Shown here: in pieces, positions 17,855 through 31,100 of the stretch
How positions within the stretch are numbered: the stretch's first letter is position 1
How the letters are laid out: the number at the start of each line of letters is the position of its first letter
Assembly (NCBI GenBank): GCA_029948255.1
Contig: JALIZF010001491.1
Location: 124,001 to 188,000 of the forward strand
Reading direction: 5' to 3'
DNA from: Telmatactis stephensoni
Lineage: Eukaryota; Cnidaria; Anthozoa; Actiniaria; Isophelliidae
Length of the DNA: 64,000 nucleotides
Notes under the pieces: model-generated
Told to the model about the DNA's origin: nothing
Database searches by the model: none
The model's input: the letters and a program-made list of their open reading frames with translations, nothing else
Program-made: the position numbers and the translations under genes

Positions 17855-20800
17855 TCAAAACATTTCTTGCTCAGCTGGTTTGCTGACCCACGAACCATAC
17901 TTCGACCTTTTAAAGCACTCGTACATCAATCCGCTTTCGCGTTTTGGAATTGTTTTGCCGAGTCCTTAGCCTCTCGGTAAGTGTCAACATTGAGCAAGTC
18001 TTCCCTCTTGGTTTGCACACAAAGTTCTCTGAACTGACCATAAAGCGATGCCTTACAAATGCGAGCAGGCGTTGGACTGTTTCTCGTTCTTGACAAACAC
18101 GCGCCTGTGCGACCATCAATAACTTCAGCACCGGTGTCTCCGAATGTCCAGTTGAGGCTCAAGTTGTTGGTTTTCTCTGTGTGTCGGCTTGCTTCATAGG
18201 CAGTGACACGCCCCAGTATTGGGTGATTGAGTTTAAAAGGACTTTCCAGCTCAGCGCCAAGGTCACTTTTATGTTGAAGTCTGCAGCAAACTGCTCGAGA
18301 TAAATGTCCGTGGTCGTATAGGTACCCTAAGGTGAGGGAACTTAAATAGATGGGTTCAATGAAGTGGCTTAAAAGCGCGCCCTGAAGGCCCACAAGCGTT
18401 CCATCGACAAATCTTATCACTGCACGACATGGTGCGTAATCGCTGACCACGGAGAAGCCCATCCCAGGTTTGAGGGCCATCATTTGGATCAATAGGAATA
18501 GTCCCTTCTCCGTCCTCAATCTTGGTCCTTAGGAATCCCTTGGGTCTTGGACGAGAATTCTGGGGCGTGGCTGCCGTCTTCACTGGGTGGTTGTGTCAAT
18601 ACGTCATCAAGCTTAGGAGTAAACAAAGCCCCAGTCACCACAAGGGCGCTGTGCTGATGTACAAATGAAACGATATCCCATTCTTAAGAGTTAAATACGA
18701 GGAATTATTGCTCTTTTCAAAAATCGAATCTTCGCCATTGTAGAAACTCTTTATTTGAGCATACAGAAATCGGTGCAAGGAACGCCTTGCTACAATCTCT
18801 GCGTGAGAGTCGTTGACTACTTTCCCCTCCATACTCAAACGCTGACCAGTAACACAACGGTTTCCAGATCCCAGGCTTACCACGTGACCTGTGTCATTGG
18901 GCCCTCGTTTCATCACAAAGCAAGCAACAACTTTTCTGCCTGCAATATTCTCCTCGATTGTGGCTGCGAGTTGCACAAAGGCATGTTGTGAGAGCGCTGC
19001 AACCAAATCAAAATGGGTGCGCGCTCCACGTAACATTTCAGCTGTAGGTTGAGACATGTTTAATTCAGTGTTCCTTCCCATGTTTTGCCCAAGAAGACAT
19101 CGAAGAGCAGCGTCACATGCCTCACGTTTTGCATCCTTGACATTTGAAGCTGTAGCTGAAGGATACATCTTTCCGCCTAAGACTACAGCCACTGTATATG
19201 GTGGCTTGTTGAAACCCTTTCTCTCGTTCATTGTCTCAAATGTTAGTTCTAAGCGATTCTTCTGAGCGTATTCATTCAGTGCGCTGACGGGATTCTGATT
19301 AATTGCAGAATGTACTATCTTAGACAAGGCTTGAGTCTGATTCTCAGAATTAACAGAACCTGAACTGACATTACTCTGGGGAAAACCTCCAATAAAATTG
19401 GGTTGGCTTGAATGACCCAATCCTGACGTGACAGTACTCTGGGGAAAACCCTGGTATGAATTTCCAAATCCTAAAGTGTTATTGTCCTGGGAAAATCTGG
19501 TTTGATTTGGATTATCCAATCCCAAGGCAGTATTCCACTGGGAAAAACCCCTGTTAAAATGAGGTTGGTCATCCATTGAAATGTGTGCCATTTTCTGTAA
19601 TGGTCTATCATCCACTGAGAAGCTTCTTTTGCCAAATGGATTCGATAGTTTTGAGCTAGCTGTAGCATCACTGATTGGGTTACTCAATTTGCTACCAAGA
19701 GAATTGATAATCTCCATGTTATCTGATCGAAGCTTCCATGTGGGAGGTTTATCATGCATCTTTAGAATCAACCCCATAGACTGCAAGTGATATAATGTGG
19801 GGTTGACATCTTTCTTTGTTCTTTTTCCACATGCATGGGCTAGTTGAAGAGTATCACAAGGTTTTCTTGTCTCTTTCATGAATTCTAAGACTTGAGACTC
19901 TAAAGAGGTCAAATTCTTTGCACTAGAACTAGGACCACTCCCTATGGATGTAGGGGTGATCGTCTGTGGTCCCCTATTCTGTAGGGTTCTAAACATCTCT
20001 GCAGATGGAGGCTTGGGGAACTGAGATGACCCTGGACCTGTTTTGTAATTACTCTGATTTGAGGGTCTTTCTGCTGGCTCACCATGACCACCCATGTCTT
20101 CTTTGTTGATGTTCTGATTTAAGCTTTTTTCCTTATCATGTGTGGTATTTGAGGGATAGGGGTTTGTTTGGTGCAGATGGGAACATCTGAAAGATTCCCG
20201 GAGGTCTATAGGAATTAGCTGAACTCTCAGCTTGGAGGACCTGGGAATCTGTTTCTGGGGTAAATCTGTGTGGGATTTGATGGTAATCTGCTCTGATAAG
20301 ATGATAATGGAGCAGACTATCCTTGATGACACAAATGTTGGAAATCTAGCATAAAAGTTTGATGGAGCATGGCTCTGGTTTATCCCACGGCCCCTTGTTG
20401 GTTGAGAAGGCACTGGTGCTGAAGGGCTTTTACACTGAGCCATTAAAGACTGAAAAAGGGCTGCTGATGGGGGAGGTGGACAGGCTTTTTGCTGGTTAGT
20501 ACCATGTTTCTGGTCAGGTTGTTGTGGGTGCATGCTTCCTGGACTTCTGGGATGGTGAAAGCTTGAATCCTCTTGGTAAACAGTTTTTGTGGAATTATCA
20601 AAATGTGAAGGACTCAGATTGGGGTCATGATATCCTGAAGGATTGTCTGATTGGTTCTCTGTTGCATGTCTTCCTGATAAATTATTTGCACTTGATTGGC
20701 TAATATGACTATAACCAGCCAGCTGCCATCTCAAGGGATTTTCACCAGTAACTTCAATCAGTCCTTGAGACTCTAAGTTTTTTAGACATTCCTCGATATC

Positions 20801-20953
20801 AATAGTATTAGTAGCTATAAGGACATTCTGCAAGACACCATTAACTGTAAAAGAACCACCAGCATGAAAGATATCCATGACTTGATCCATTAGAGTTCCA
20901 TTAACATCTATGAAATCTTCTGATACCAGTTGATCAATGTCTGGTTGATCCAT
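17855..20953 (-). CDS. ADAR: ADAR-type double-stranded RNA adenosine deaminase (frame broken)
   Basis: Converts adenosine to inosine in dsRNA. The coding region lies in one exon; an acceptor (ATGCAG, about 20974) just upstream implies a 5' non-coding exon. Residues 20-79 form a Z-type winged helix lacking the usual Asn/Tyr pair. Residues 350-408 are a better Z-alpha domain with Asn384, Tyr388 and Trp406. A dsRBD spans 553-621. The deaminase starts near 647, with the zinc and catalytic motif HAE at 717-719. An unbroken frame of 772 codons stops right after the STAP of STAPCGD. The rest is legible in other frames: PCGD, then SCSDK near 18410, then the family C-terminus with [13 protein letters not shown] ending at 17855. 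Apparent extra bases lie near 18644, 18630, 18536 and 18395, and one base seems missing near 17929. Residues 210-280 also look frame-shifted and restored (three extra bases, 20140-20325). Corrected, the length is 1,031 codons. This is either an assembly-damaged true gene or a decaying intronless copy. Confidence 0.88.
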
Positions 20954-21669
20954 TATAGGTTAGGTTATTTTATCTGCATAAGAAATGTTGTAAACAAGTA
21001 TTAGATAAACCATACTGTTCATCAGTGGTAAGCAAAATATTAGAGTATACTAGGTTTTAGTTCATTAAATTTATCATAAATTTTATATATATTTGTACGG
21101 TGGGAATTTTCATCAGCTGAATATAACAATAACTCGTGGATCAATCCACAAGTTAAAATACAGTACCTCAATATTACTAAGATGTGAGCATTCCTGTTCA
21201 AAGTGATTAATTATATATTAAGAGAATCAAATGACATACAGGTGTTAATAAGTACTTTCTTGATTAAATGCCAGGACATGAATAAATGTTGGGTTCAGAT
21301 AAATGCCAGGTCTGCAGGGCTTACATAATTTATGTAATTTTCCAACACCCCCTCCATTTATTTGGGGTCCCAGCATTTATTAGATGTAACTTAAGTGCAT
21401 AATCACCTAATATGACTTGATATAATGTTTTTATCTAGTTAGACAAAGTTAGCCAGTCATTGTTATTGTTTATGCTCCTGTTTGTGATATTTTTTTTGCT
21501 AAACTTCTGGCTAGATTCACTGAGACATGATAACATTAGTGACATTTTTTCAAGTTTAGTTTTTGTTTCCATTGAAATTAGGTCAGCATGAAAATTAATT
21601 CACTTAATAAATAAATGCTACCAGACACAAATTAATGCGGGCTCTATAAAGCCAAGTTTTTATAAACTC

Positions 21670-21790
21670 CTTGGCTCAGTGGTTCAAAAGGCAATTAGCA
21701 GTCTAACCCAGGATTAAATCTAAAGAAAACCATTGACTTTAACCCAGGATTATTTTTAATTGCCTTTCAAACAATTGGCCCCTGGCATCT
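21670..21790. repeat. Short MITE-like element containing 'AACCCAGGATTAAA'
   Basis: The ends GGCTCAGTGGTTCAAAAGGCAATT and AATTGCCTTTCAAACAATTGGCCC are imperfect inverted repeats. Inside are AACCCAGGATTAAATCTAAA, AAAACCATTG and a second TTAACCCAGGATTA. The same family occurs at 53345-53645 with the inner segment amplified. Confidence 0.65.
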
Positions 21791-23940
21791 AATCAAGAAA
21801 ATATGCAACTCCAACTCAATCTCTCCCTATTTCATTACCAGTTTTCCCTCTTCTTCTCAACCACCACAGGTACCCAATGAAGATCAGCCAATGAAGTACT
21901 CAGCTGATTAATACACCCTTTTAATGGAGAGATGCGTCCATATTAACTCCCATTTGAGAGATATAGCTCACATACAACTTCACCCAAATTCAGTTAGCTC
22001 AAAATGAAGAGGAAAGGATCGACGCTATAGACCACTTTCAAATTTTGTTTGACACTGAGGGTAACATAACAAAAGAAAGCCAGGGCCAGTATTTTTGTTT
22101 GATGCATAGACTATCAATCACACATCATGCAAGAAATTTTGACACAATCACACTGCAGGTTCGTTCATGGATCACATGGCTAGTTTTAGGTCCTTTTTGT
22201 TACCCTGCTAGTATATTCACATAAGATATTTTCTGTGATAACTGGCCAGGGCCATCATTACTGATGCAGTAAAAAAACTACCTTGAAATTATAAAGCTTT
22301 TTTGGCTTTCTTTCTTTCTTTTTACTTCAACCAAGTATGTCAGTAAGTTCTCTCTCTTTTTGTATAATTTGCATGATAACAAATTTCCATTCATCCCTTA
22401 TTGCATTTTCATATGCCAGCATGCACAGCCCAAACTAGTCACTCAGTACTTCACATTTACCTTCAAAATAGATAACCATCCTCAACCATCTACTTTTAAT
22501 TAATGTCTCATTTCTATCACTACCCATGTAAAATTTCTAATGGAAATTGGAAATTTTTAACTTGTCATGTTACAAAAGTTATGACAACCTTGACTATGCA
22601 AGCCAGGGGAAACTCCCAGAAACTTCATAAATCATGTGATTCATATATTTTGCTGAAATCAGGGATTTCCCTGCCATGTGATGAGATGATAAAATACTCA
22701 CATATATCCAGAAAGTGAAAGTCAGTTGTTGGGACTTTGCCTGAACGTGCTTGGTAATATATAATTTTTCATGACAAATCCCTCACTCTGACATATGAAC
22801 TGTAAAGGCTAGAAAAATGTTAATGATATAATCATAACTTTTACTGTGTACATTAAGAAGCTGTTTTATGTTGAAAAATCATATTAAATCCTCATTTATA
22901 AATAATGTAAAAATACAAACTATAAGGCTGCATAATGAAGCTGAAATGTAGGCATTATATGGATCACAGTTTTACAGTATCATGTAAATACTAGGTTAAG
23001 ATAGATTATTCATGGGAAATTAAATCAACCTAAAAGTTTGACAACATATGCAATCATTATTCAGTGATGCAGCTATCAAACTTTTGGCAACCTGGGAATT
23101 AATTGGTCATAAACTTCAGAGACAAAATACTTGTTAAAAATAGTATTTTAGGCACTTAATGTGTAATGTCCTTACCTTAGAACATATTTAACTTGATTTG
23201 AGCTTGACTCGTTGCTTTATCACACCAACACGTGTAGTAACTACTTAAGTAGTAACGAATCGAAGAAATTCAACCAAATGCTAGCAGATGCTTCTATAAG
23301 AGTTGGTGAATTTAGCGCTTTGTATCTGAACTACAGCAAATACCGACAAACTTCTGTGGCAAAGAACTTAGAGGAGACCCATTCAAGGATCTGCAAGTGT
23401 AAAATGATTTCTATGCCGCAATACAACGACAAATAAATCACCTAAACCAGCGCAAAACAGCAGTTTGCAGAAACCACTTTCACTTTCATGTGAGTTCTTG
23501 TCTCTCGCGGCAAGCGTTTCCACAGGAATCCCGCTACACTTCAATTCTAATTCCGCAGCCCGATGAGGTACATATCGGGACGCCGGGTCGGGACGCTGGT
23601 CAATCTCGTACCCGGGGTACGAGATTGGACGTTGGCCTGTTTAGGGTACAATTCAGTTTCTATAAGGTGTTTTGTTTTTTAATTGACACTGGCTAATTAA
23701 AAATTAAAGGCCAAGATGCCTAGGGGCTTTATCCAATGAACAGACATGCATGCCAGGTACCGCTGATAGTAACCGGGATAACCTCTTTGACTACCTGCAA
23801 ATGATACCACCGAACTAGACGGCTAGGATCGAGGAAGGAGACAATGTTGGCATTTAAGCAGAGAACAAAGTCACTTTCATGAAAAGATTCTGAGAACTTT
23901 TAAATCAGGAGTGTCCCCAAAATGGAATTTAGTGGTGCTA

Positions 23941-24177
23941 AATTAGAGGGGGACGTAAGGGTTTGCGATGATGCGGTTTTGCGTTATTTTTTGACGAGGT
24001 TTTGCGGTTATTTGTTATTTTAACCACCTGCAGTTTTGCAATTTTTCACAATCAGATTTTTTACGCGGTTTGTGGTTCTGGGGATTTTTACGAATTTTGT
24101 TGCGTTTTTCCCCCTCTCAATTTTGTTTACAGTTTTGCGGTTTTCGATCCATGCCCCTCTTACGACCCCCTCTAAAT
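23941..24177. repeat. MITE-like element with TTTGCGGTT-rich interior
   Basis: The left end TTAGAGGGGGACGTAAGGG and right end CCCCTCTTACGACCCCCTCTAAA are imperfect inverted repeats. The interior repeats TTTTGCGGTT-like words. The region at 8425-8660 appears related. Confidence 0.6.
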
Positions 24178-24329
24178 CAGCTTTGAGTGAAAATGGCTAG
24201 AACAACTGATATCCTTAATTGCAAAATTTTGATTCATCTTTTACTGCAGTCTAATTAATTTCAGCTGTTAATTTCCGCGAGACGATTTGCAATTGAAAAT
24301 GAGTCAGGAAAAACTCTTTATATTAACCT

Positions 24330-24530
24330 AAACGAATGAATAACAGAAGAGCGAACGAACTAAAAGGAACGAACAAAGGAATGAATGAGCGAACAATTAA
24401 ACATACGAACGAATAAACGAACGAAAGAACCGGAATGCATGAATAAATGAATGAATAAATGGATGGATAGATGGATGGATGGATGGATGGATGAGTAAGT
24501 GAGTGAATGAATGAATGGATGAAAATGAAA
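24330..24530. repeat. Tetranucleotide microsatellite tract
   Basis: GAAC, GAAT and GGAT steps run almost without break, including a pure (GGAT)n core near 24465-24495. The minus-strand open frame here is low-complexity translation of the tract. Confidence 0.9.
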
Positions 24531-25032
24531 ACTAGTTGGTAATTGATCATTCCTGGATGACGTGCGGACGTTACGATACTAGAAGAATACCCCCAACTAA
24601 TAAATCAAATTAGTAGTATTTATAGTTCAGAAACTGGTCACGTTACGTTTCAGGAAGACTTGCATGACTCGCGTGACATATCCTGTTTGTTTAAGAATCA
24701 TCGTAAAACAAACTACTGACACAACTATGTTTTGAAGTGTCAACATTGCCAACGCTAAGCGATTCAGTTTTGTGACGTTTAAGTAGGAAACGCGTGTTAG
24801 GCTGATTTAAGTGTGGTGAGCTGAGTAACGCACTGTTCTGATCATGAGGTTCCATAAGAGCGCCAACTCTTGAGCTTTGACGGATGAACTACAGAGTGTA
24901 ACTCTAAACCATTTGTTTCGGTAATACATCTGTCGAGAGTTCTTTGAGGAACCAATTTGCAAGCGAGTTCCATCGCATAGCCTTGTTTTAGTCTGGTTTA
25001 AATAGTGGAACAGTGTCTTTTTACTATCCGAA

Positions 25033-25102
25033 ATGATGCATTCTTGGGCTGGCAACGCGAGTGGAATTTTAGTCGTCCTGGTTAACCTTGTTGCGATTAC
25101 AG
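25033..25102 (+). CDS. Exon 1: signal peptide
   Basis: Encodes MMHSWAGNASGILVVLVNLV and AIT before a GTAAGG donor in phase 1. A hydrophobic core follows a short N-terminus. Two adjacent ATGs (25033 and 25036) could serve as start. Intron 1 is 3.6 kb, so an undetected small exon is possible. Confidence 0.75.
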
Positions 25103-28100
25103 GTAAGGCAGAATCTTTCATGAAGCTTCGCTCTTATTAAGTACTAAGTAAATTAATGCTCAAACCTCGACACATGAAATATTTCCTTAATTGGTCTTAA
25201 TCATAATGAAAAGAAAACTCGATCGAAAAATTGCATGGAATGTTCTGCTCAATAAGTCAGTCAGTCAACGAATTAAAGTACAACATAACCTTCGAAGGGC
25301 TGATGCTAAAGCAGTAAAGGACTACAAATTAAAATCAACAGAGGAATACTGACTTTATTTTATGTTTCCTTCTAGTCTCACTACTACTACAACAATACTA
25401 AACAAATTGTTCCATTTTATCCGATTTTTAAGATATTTGACTTTTCTATACTACCGTAAATGACATTAGACATAGCTGTCTGACGTAAGAGAGTACTTAT
25501 CCAACAATTTGGCTTAGCACCAGGAGGAGATATTATTCTCCGTGGCGCAGGCTGACATCTGTACATGAAAGAAAATAAAGGAATAAATGCAGGTTATCTG
25601 TATTGATGGCTCTCAATTCGTTGAACTTGCGACAGTGGGTCAAAAATCCCCCGAACTCCCAATTCATGTTGCTGTAGGCAATCGAAAAAATGATTTCAGT
25701 GCCTGCCACATCAAAGCACATTAGTATTGTACGTAATTGAAAACTTACGGTAATATTCCACGGTTGAAACTATCATCAACAGCTATCATTATTCATTCCT
25801 GTCCATTAATTCAGTCAGTTAAGAGCGCTCATCATCCATCCATCCATCCATCCATCTATTCATTCATTTTTCCATTCGTTCATCCACCCTTTCATTCATT
25901 CTCCCATCCATCCATTCATTCATACATACACTAGCTCATCATTTATTACTTTAACACCGTTTCTGTTAAAAGTTACAGAGTTCATTTTAAAAGAATTGAG
26001 AAAAAGGAGCTTCAAGTGCAAACAAAAAAGCACGTAAACCGTTATTGTATAACGGCTATACGTGCGTCACTGACAGATTTAAAAAATATAGTTCTTTGGG
26101 CATCTTACAAATAAAAATTCTCCAGACAAGGATGCATGTTTATGATGTCCTCCAAAACCGCATACACATAAAAACTTGTCTTGGTAGAATCATTAGGGTG
26201 CAAGGCGGGTTGAATGCAATAAAAAAGGCTAAGTCTGTGACCAACAGTTGGAGAATAACTTAAACTTCCATGCGTCCTCGTAGAATGGATATTAACCGAA
26301 TATTTCTAGTGTGTTCAATTGCGTGCCAGTCTGACTGGGAGTGCAAGCCTCGACCTCCCACACGAAAGCCCGTCTCGACCAACTGAGCTAACAAGCCATC
26401 GTTACCTTAATGTTCCCTCTTCAAATCTAAAACCGATCGAAATATTAATTATTCTGCAAAAAACAAAATTAAATCATGTCACTGGACACGAAGGGTCATG
26501 TCCGTGTCTTAGGTGATGACAGGGGTACTTTAAAAAGCTCGAGCTTGTTGAGTTTTTCACTCTTTGAAGACAATCAATTGTTGCTTGCCATAAGAAAAAT
26601 GTGATGAAACTGTTGTCAGAAAGCACATTTTGACTTATAAAGGCAGTTCTATTTTTCGACTGAGAAATCGTTTTCCCTAGACAATTCGGTCCTAAAACAG
26701 GGTCCTATTTTCATGAATGTCCGTTTTCAGGGGATATCTAAGCCAAAGAGCAATGAATCGCTTTGTTATTTTTGGCGTCTAGAAATCTCCATACATATTT
26801 ATTGGTTAATTTCAGGAAGATCCCAACTGTTTATGCCCTTTTCTTCATAAACACCGCCACATCAAATGCTGAAGGGCCCCTTGTTTTAGAGGCTTGATTC
26901 TTGTACATTAATCCTATCGCGGTAAAGTAAACAATTTTATAGGTATTCCCAGAGGCAATTATCTTCAGATCGCAAAGGTCGATAAGAAGCTCATGACAAG
27001 TCTATTTTAGCTGTATATGTTGGGCTTGGTATTATTTCAGACACTGAGAAATGCTTATACTAAAAAGTTATTTACCGTCTGCCGAAAATGTGCCATGACC
27101 ATTACTGTGTCATTTTAACGACCGTAACTGTTCCGCAATTGCCTGATGAACGTAATTGTTGCGTAACTATTGTATCGTAATACACCGGCGTTCCCGCGAT
27201 CCATAGGAACTGTTGCTACGTCGGACATATCCAAAAATGTTATGAGATGACGAGTGAAAATACATGTTGATTACTAAAAATTGTATACGGTTTCAGTGCA
27301 TATGTTGGTATAAACAGTTCCATAAGAGCGTGACGTTTCTCTAAATAAATGTGAAGGGTCGGACATTAAAACAAAATCACCAACCTCTCTATCTCAGGGA
27401 TATCTTAATATTTTATATTTAGGTCCGAGACCTTTGTCTCTTCTTTCTATAGTATGCCCCGAGGAAGGGCGAAGCTCGACTATGATAGGGTCGACGGACA
27501 TGTCTTATCTTATAAGACGCGGCTTAAATCAGGCGCGAACTGATCGCCGTACAAACGACATTCTTCAGTTTGTTTCAAGACGCTGACATAATATAAACAA
27601 CTCATTGCAGAGCGCAGTTTTTCGCTAAGCCGCGTCTTACACTAAATATGCCGTTTATATGAAGAGATTCACGTCCTATGTATTTTCGCTGCTATAAATG
27701 GACCCGTATCGCCGACACCTTGGCCACGTGACACCTACGTTATCGTTCCATTATCTAACAGCCCTGCGAATATATCGTTTGTCACTCATGTCTTTCCGTG
27801 TTCAGGATGACGGGATATTTTATGTATCGATAACACAGCTACTGATAATGATAAGGTTTAGTATTTCCTTAACGTGCGCGGGAGCGTAAATTTTGCGGTT
27901 AGTTACGCCTTACTATATCAAGGAACTTTTATTAAAGACAACGAACCATTCAACGGTGAAAATTTTGGTAGCCCATGTAAGACCATTTAGCCAAAGAGAG
28001 AGGGAAAGACGAGAAGGAGGAGGAGTTAAAAGAGGTTTAAAGAAGGGAGGGGCAGGAGGGGACACTAGCCGTATATGCATGTATTTCTAATTTTGTTGGT

Positions 28101-31100
28101 CTTTAGTCTCTCAACAGTTATTTTCAAGAAAACAGCTTGTAGGTCATTCCAATGGTGAGAACTTGCTTAATTATCATGGATTTGTATGTATTATTGGTTA
28201 ATAACTGCACTCTACTGAACGTGATCAATTGTAAACTAGTAGTTATACAATGGTTTAGAGTGGCATATACCGTGGAATATCCCACAAGTCACTTGTATTT
28301 TCTAGTATACGCACGAGCCTTTAGGCGAGTGTGTATACAAAGAAAATACAACGTGCATGACGAGTCGGATATCCACAGTATGCCACGAGAAACTATTGTA
28401 TAACTATTTTATTCCACTCCAGAAAAAATACAGCAAATTGGCGCAATGTATCATGGGAAGGATCAGTTGAATACCGCCGAATATACAACGGCTTTCCTGC
28501 TTTCTGATTGGCTGTATTTTTTTCTGGTGTTGGATAATGAACTGAATACACCATAACGCCGTCTCCAAAGTAGACCTAACCTGAAAGAGATTAAAATTCT
28601 CCAACATGTTTTCGGTATAGTCTTAGTTCCTCGAACAGTGAATATATATTCCTTTTAGATGAATTCATCATAATTAAATTGAATTGAAAAGCACGCCTTT
28701 TGAAAGAGTCGTTTTTCTTTTTCAGCACCGTGTCCTGTAAATCCAGCCATCGTCAAAGTAAACAGAAATAACCCATACTGTAAAGATGTAAAGACAAGCT
28801 TCTGTTTTAGAAATAACTGTAGAAGGTAATTTATACAAAAGCTATACTTCAATGTGCGATAATTTTTTTAAATACCTTTTTTGCCATTTTGCTTCATACC
28901 TGTATGGACGGCATGGACGTCTTGGACGACACTAATAAAATGAGCGCGAGCGCCAGTAGCAGCTTATTGGCGGGAAAACGGTGCAAGTGGTGTGATTGGT
29001 CGGCGTAATTTATGTCGGGAAATGTGAATTAAGATTTGACGCTTTTCACTCTGATATAAAAAACAAGTCTTTGTATTATCTTCTCGCATTTAGATGCTGT
29101 TACTTTCAAAGTTCTTGTAATCCTTATCCATGGAATTCTTGTACGGAGAGAAACATGCAAAACTGGTAGGTAATTTCATTAACTTGTCAGTAAAGGAATT
29201 TGAATTATATTTCGAATTCAAATGAATATAAAGTATAAAAAGGAAGTTTTTTGTTTTCAGTAGCAAGTCCTGCTCTAGGACCGTAATTAACACCGGTGGT
29301 TTTTGACCCTTCTCCAACTTTGTAACTTTATTAGTGCAAGTAACTTTTCACTATCAATTACCCTATGAAGAAGCGGTATTAAATGATCCAGGGCGCACCG
29401 CCTAGCTCGTGGATCGAGTAGTGCTTAGAGTGCGAAGTAGTGCAAACGTTCTTTTTGTTTGACCCTCGCGTAACACAGCAAAACCAAGGCTTACGAACAC
29501 GGCTTTAATGTAACGTACGTAAAACGTACGTAATGCACATTAATGTCATGTACGTACGTAAAAATTTAATATCGTTTTATTAACGCAGATCTATGCAGTC
29601 GAGTACGGTGTAAGTATCCAGGGGAATACTGCGACTTAACTAAAGATAATATACCAAAGTGTCATTGTCCTGAGTCCTGTCCAGATGACGTCGTTCAGCA
29701 ACGCGTTTGTGGTACGGATGGCGTTACGTATTCCAGCGAATGTACCCTCAACAAAACTGCTTGTATGCTGGGACAGCACATTTCTGTCAAATTTTCTGGA
29801 ACTTGTGATTTACGTAAGTAAAGACTTACGGTAACATACAGTGACGCTACGCAAGGCGACTTATATGTGACTTACAGCGACTTGGCTTACGGAAACGTGG
29901 TGACTTAAGATAAGTCACGTTTACCGCCCTGAGACTACCAGCGACGTACTGGAAGCTGTTTATGGCGACTTGCGTGACGTTCTTCGATTATATTTCATTT
30001 TTGGATTATAGTTTGCTCTTTATTGCCATAAATTGACGTGTACATGACAATGTTAATTTGCATGTTTGGTAAATGCCTTTCCAGAATATCCATTAGAGAG
30101 TTAAACTAGCTAGGAGACAAAGTATTTAGAATTGCAATGAAAAGCGAATGTGCGTGTGCTAACCATTCACTGAGCAAAGGTGCAAGGTCGAGGGATTACA
30201 ATGGCGGCTTGAGTACCTTGTTTACCAGACTTAATCTTTTTCAGAAAGGCGATATCTTGTAGTTAGTCCTCTACATCGAACCACGGTACTACTGGAGGTT
30301 AATAAACCCGCCAAGCTATTAGTGCTCACTTCTTGGTGAACCTATAACAATCACGTGGTCTAAGCTAGACATGGACAGCCTTCCACCGCGCATGATTCCC
30401 TATGAAAGAAACGCTGGTCATACCTCAAGTGCGTATCGCAGACGAGGGAGTGTACAGATGTGAAGGGTATGACGGGTCATCTGTTGTGGAGGCATTTGTT
30501 AATGTGACAGTTGAATGTAAGTAGAATGTCGTCTGCAATTTCTGGTTCTAATTGCCTAATCTATATGGAGTGCAACATTGTGCACCGTAAATTATAATAA
30601 ACTATAATTAAAATAAACTTGGAAAAAAGTACTGATGAAGCACTGGTGGACGCTGTACTATAAGACCTATTATAAAATAACTATTATATAACGCCGCGCA
30701 CTCTTAGTGGCCGGAGGACGCGTATACTGCGAACTCTAAATATGCACACAGCACACGCGCGCACTTTTTGATTTTTTTGTCAGTGAAAACACAGGGCCTC
30801 CTAATCATTCATAAATGTTTTAGTCTTTTGCGCGCGCGCATATATGGGATATTCTTTTTGCATTGGGCTTCCTGTGATGCTTCACCGTGCGCAGACTTCG
30901 TGGGTATCCTGTGTAACGTTCCTGTCACATGAAAATGTTGTAACGCGCCTAGCAAGCTAGGGACCGTTGATGTTTTAAATGAACATTGAATTTTCTCGAA
31001 AACAACGTTGTATTTTATAAAAGAAATAGAAAAAAGTTTGCCCGCCGTGCTGAGTGCAGATTTAGAACACTTGGGGATTGATCAGAACACTCAAGAAGCG

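Larger units (their letters stand above)
20976..25032. other. Intergenic region between ADAR and the giant inhibitor gene
   Basis: About 4 kb with no supported gene. It should hold the ADAR promoter and any 5' non-coding exon, and the promoter of the downstream gene. Recognisable content is repeats: MITE-like elements at 21670-21790 and 23941-24177 and a tetranucleotide tract at 24330-24530. Short open frames (22503-22718, 23212-23436, 23490-23696) show no family features. Confidence 0.5.

Noticed and set aside
18356..18583. Separate short genes downstream of the ADAR stop (also 17926-18519)
   Set aside because: They are the continuation of the ADAR deaminase domain in shifted frames ([24 protein letters not shown]), not independent genes.
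26330..26400. Functional tRNA gene on the minus strand
   Set aside because: No acceptor stem or anticodon stem can be paired; kept only as a tRNA-like repeat.
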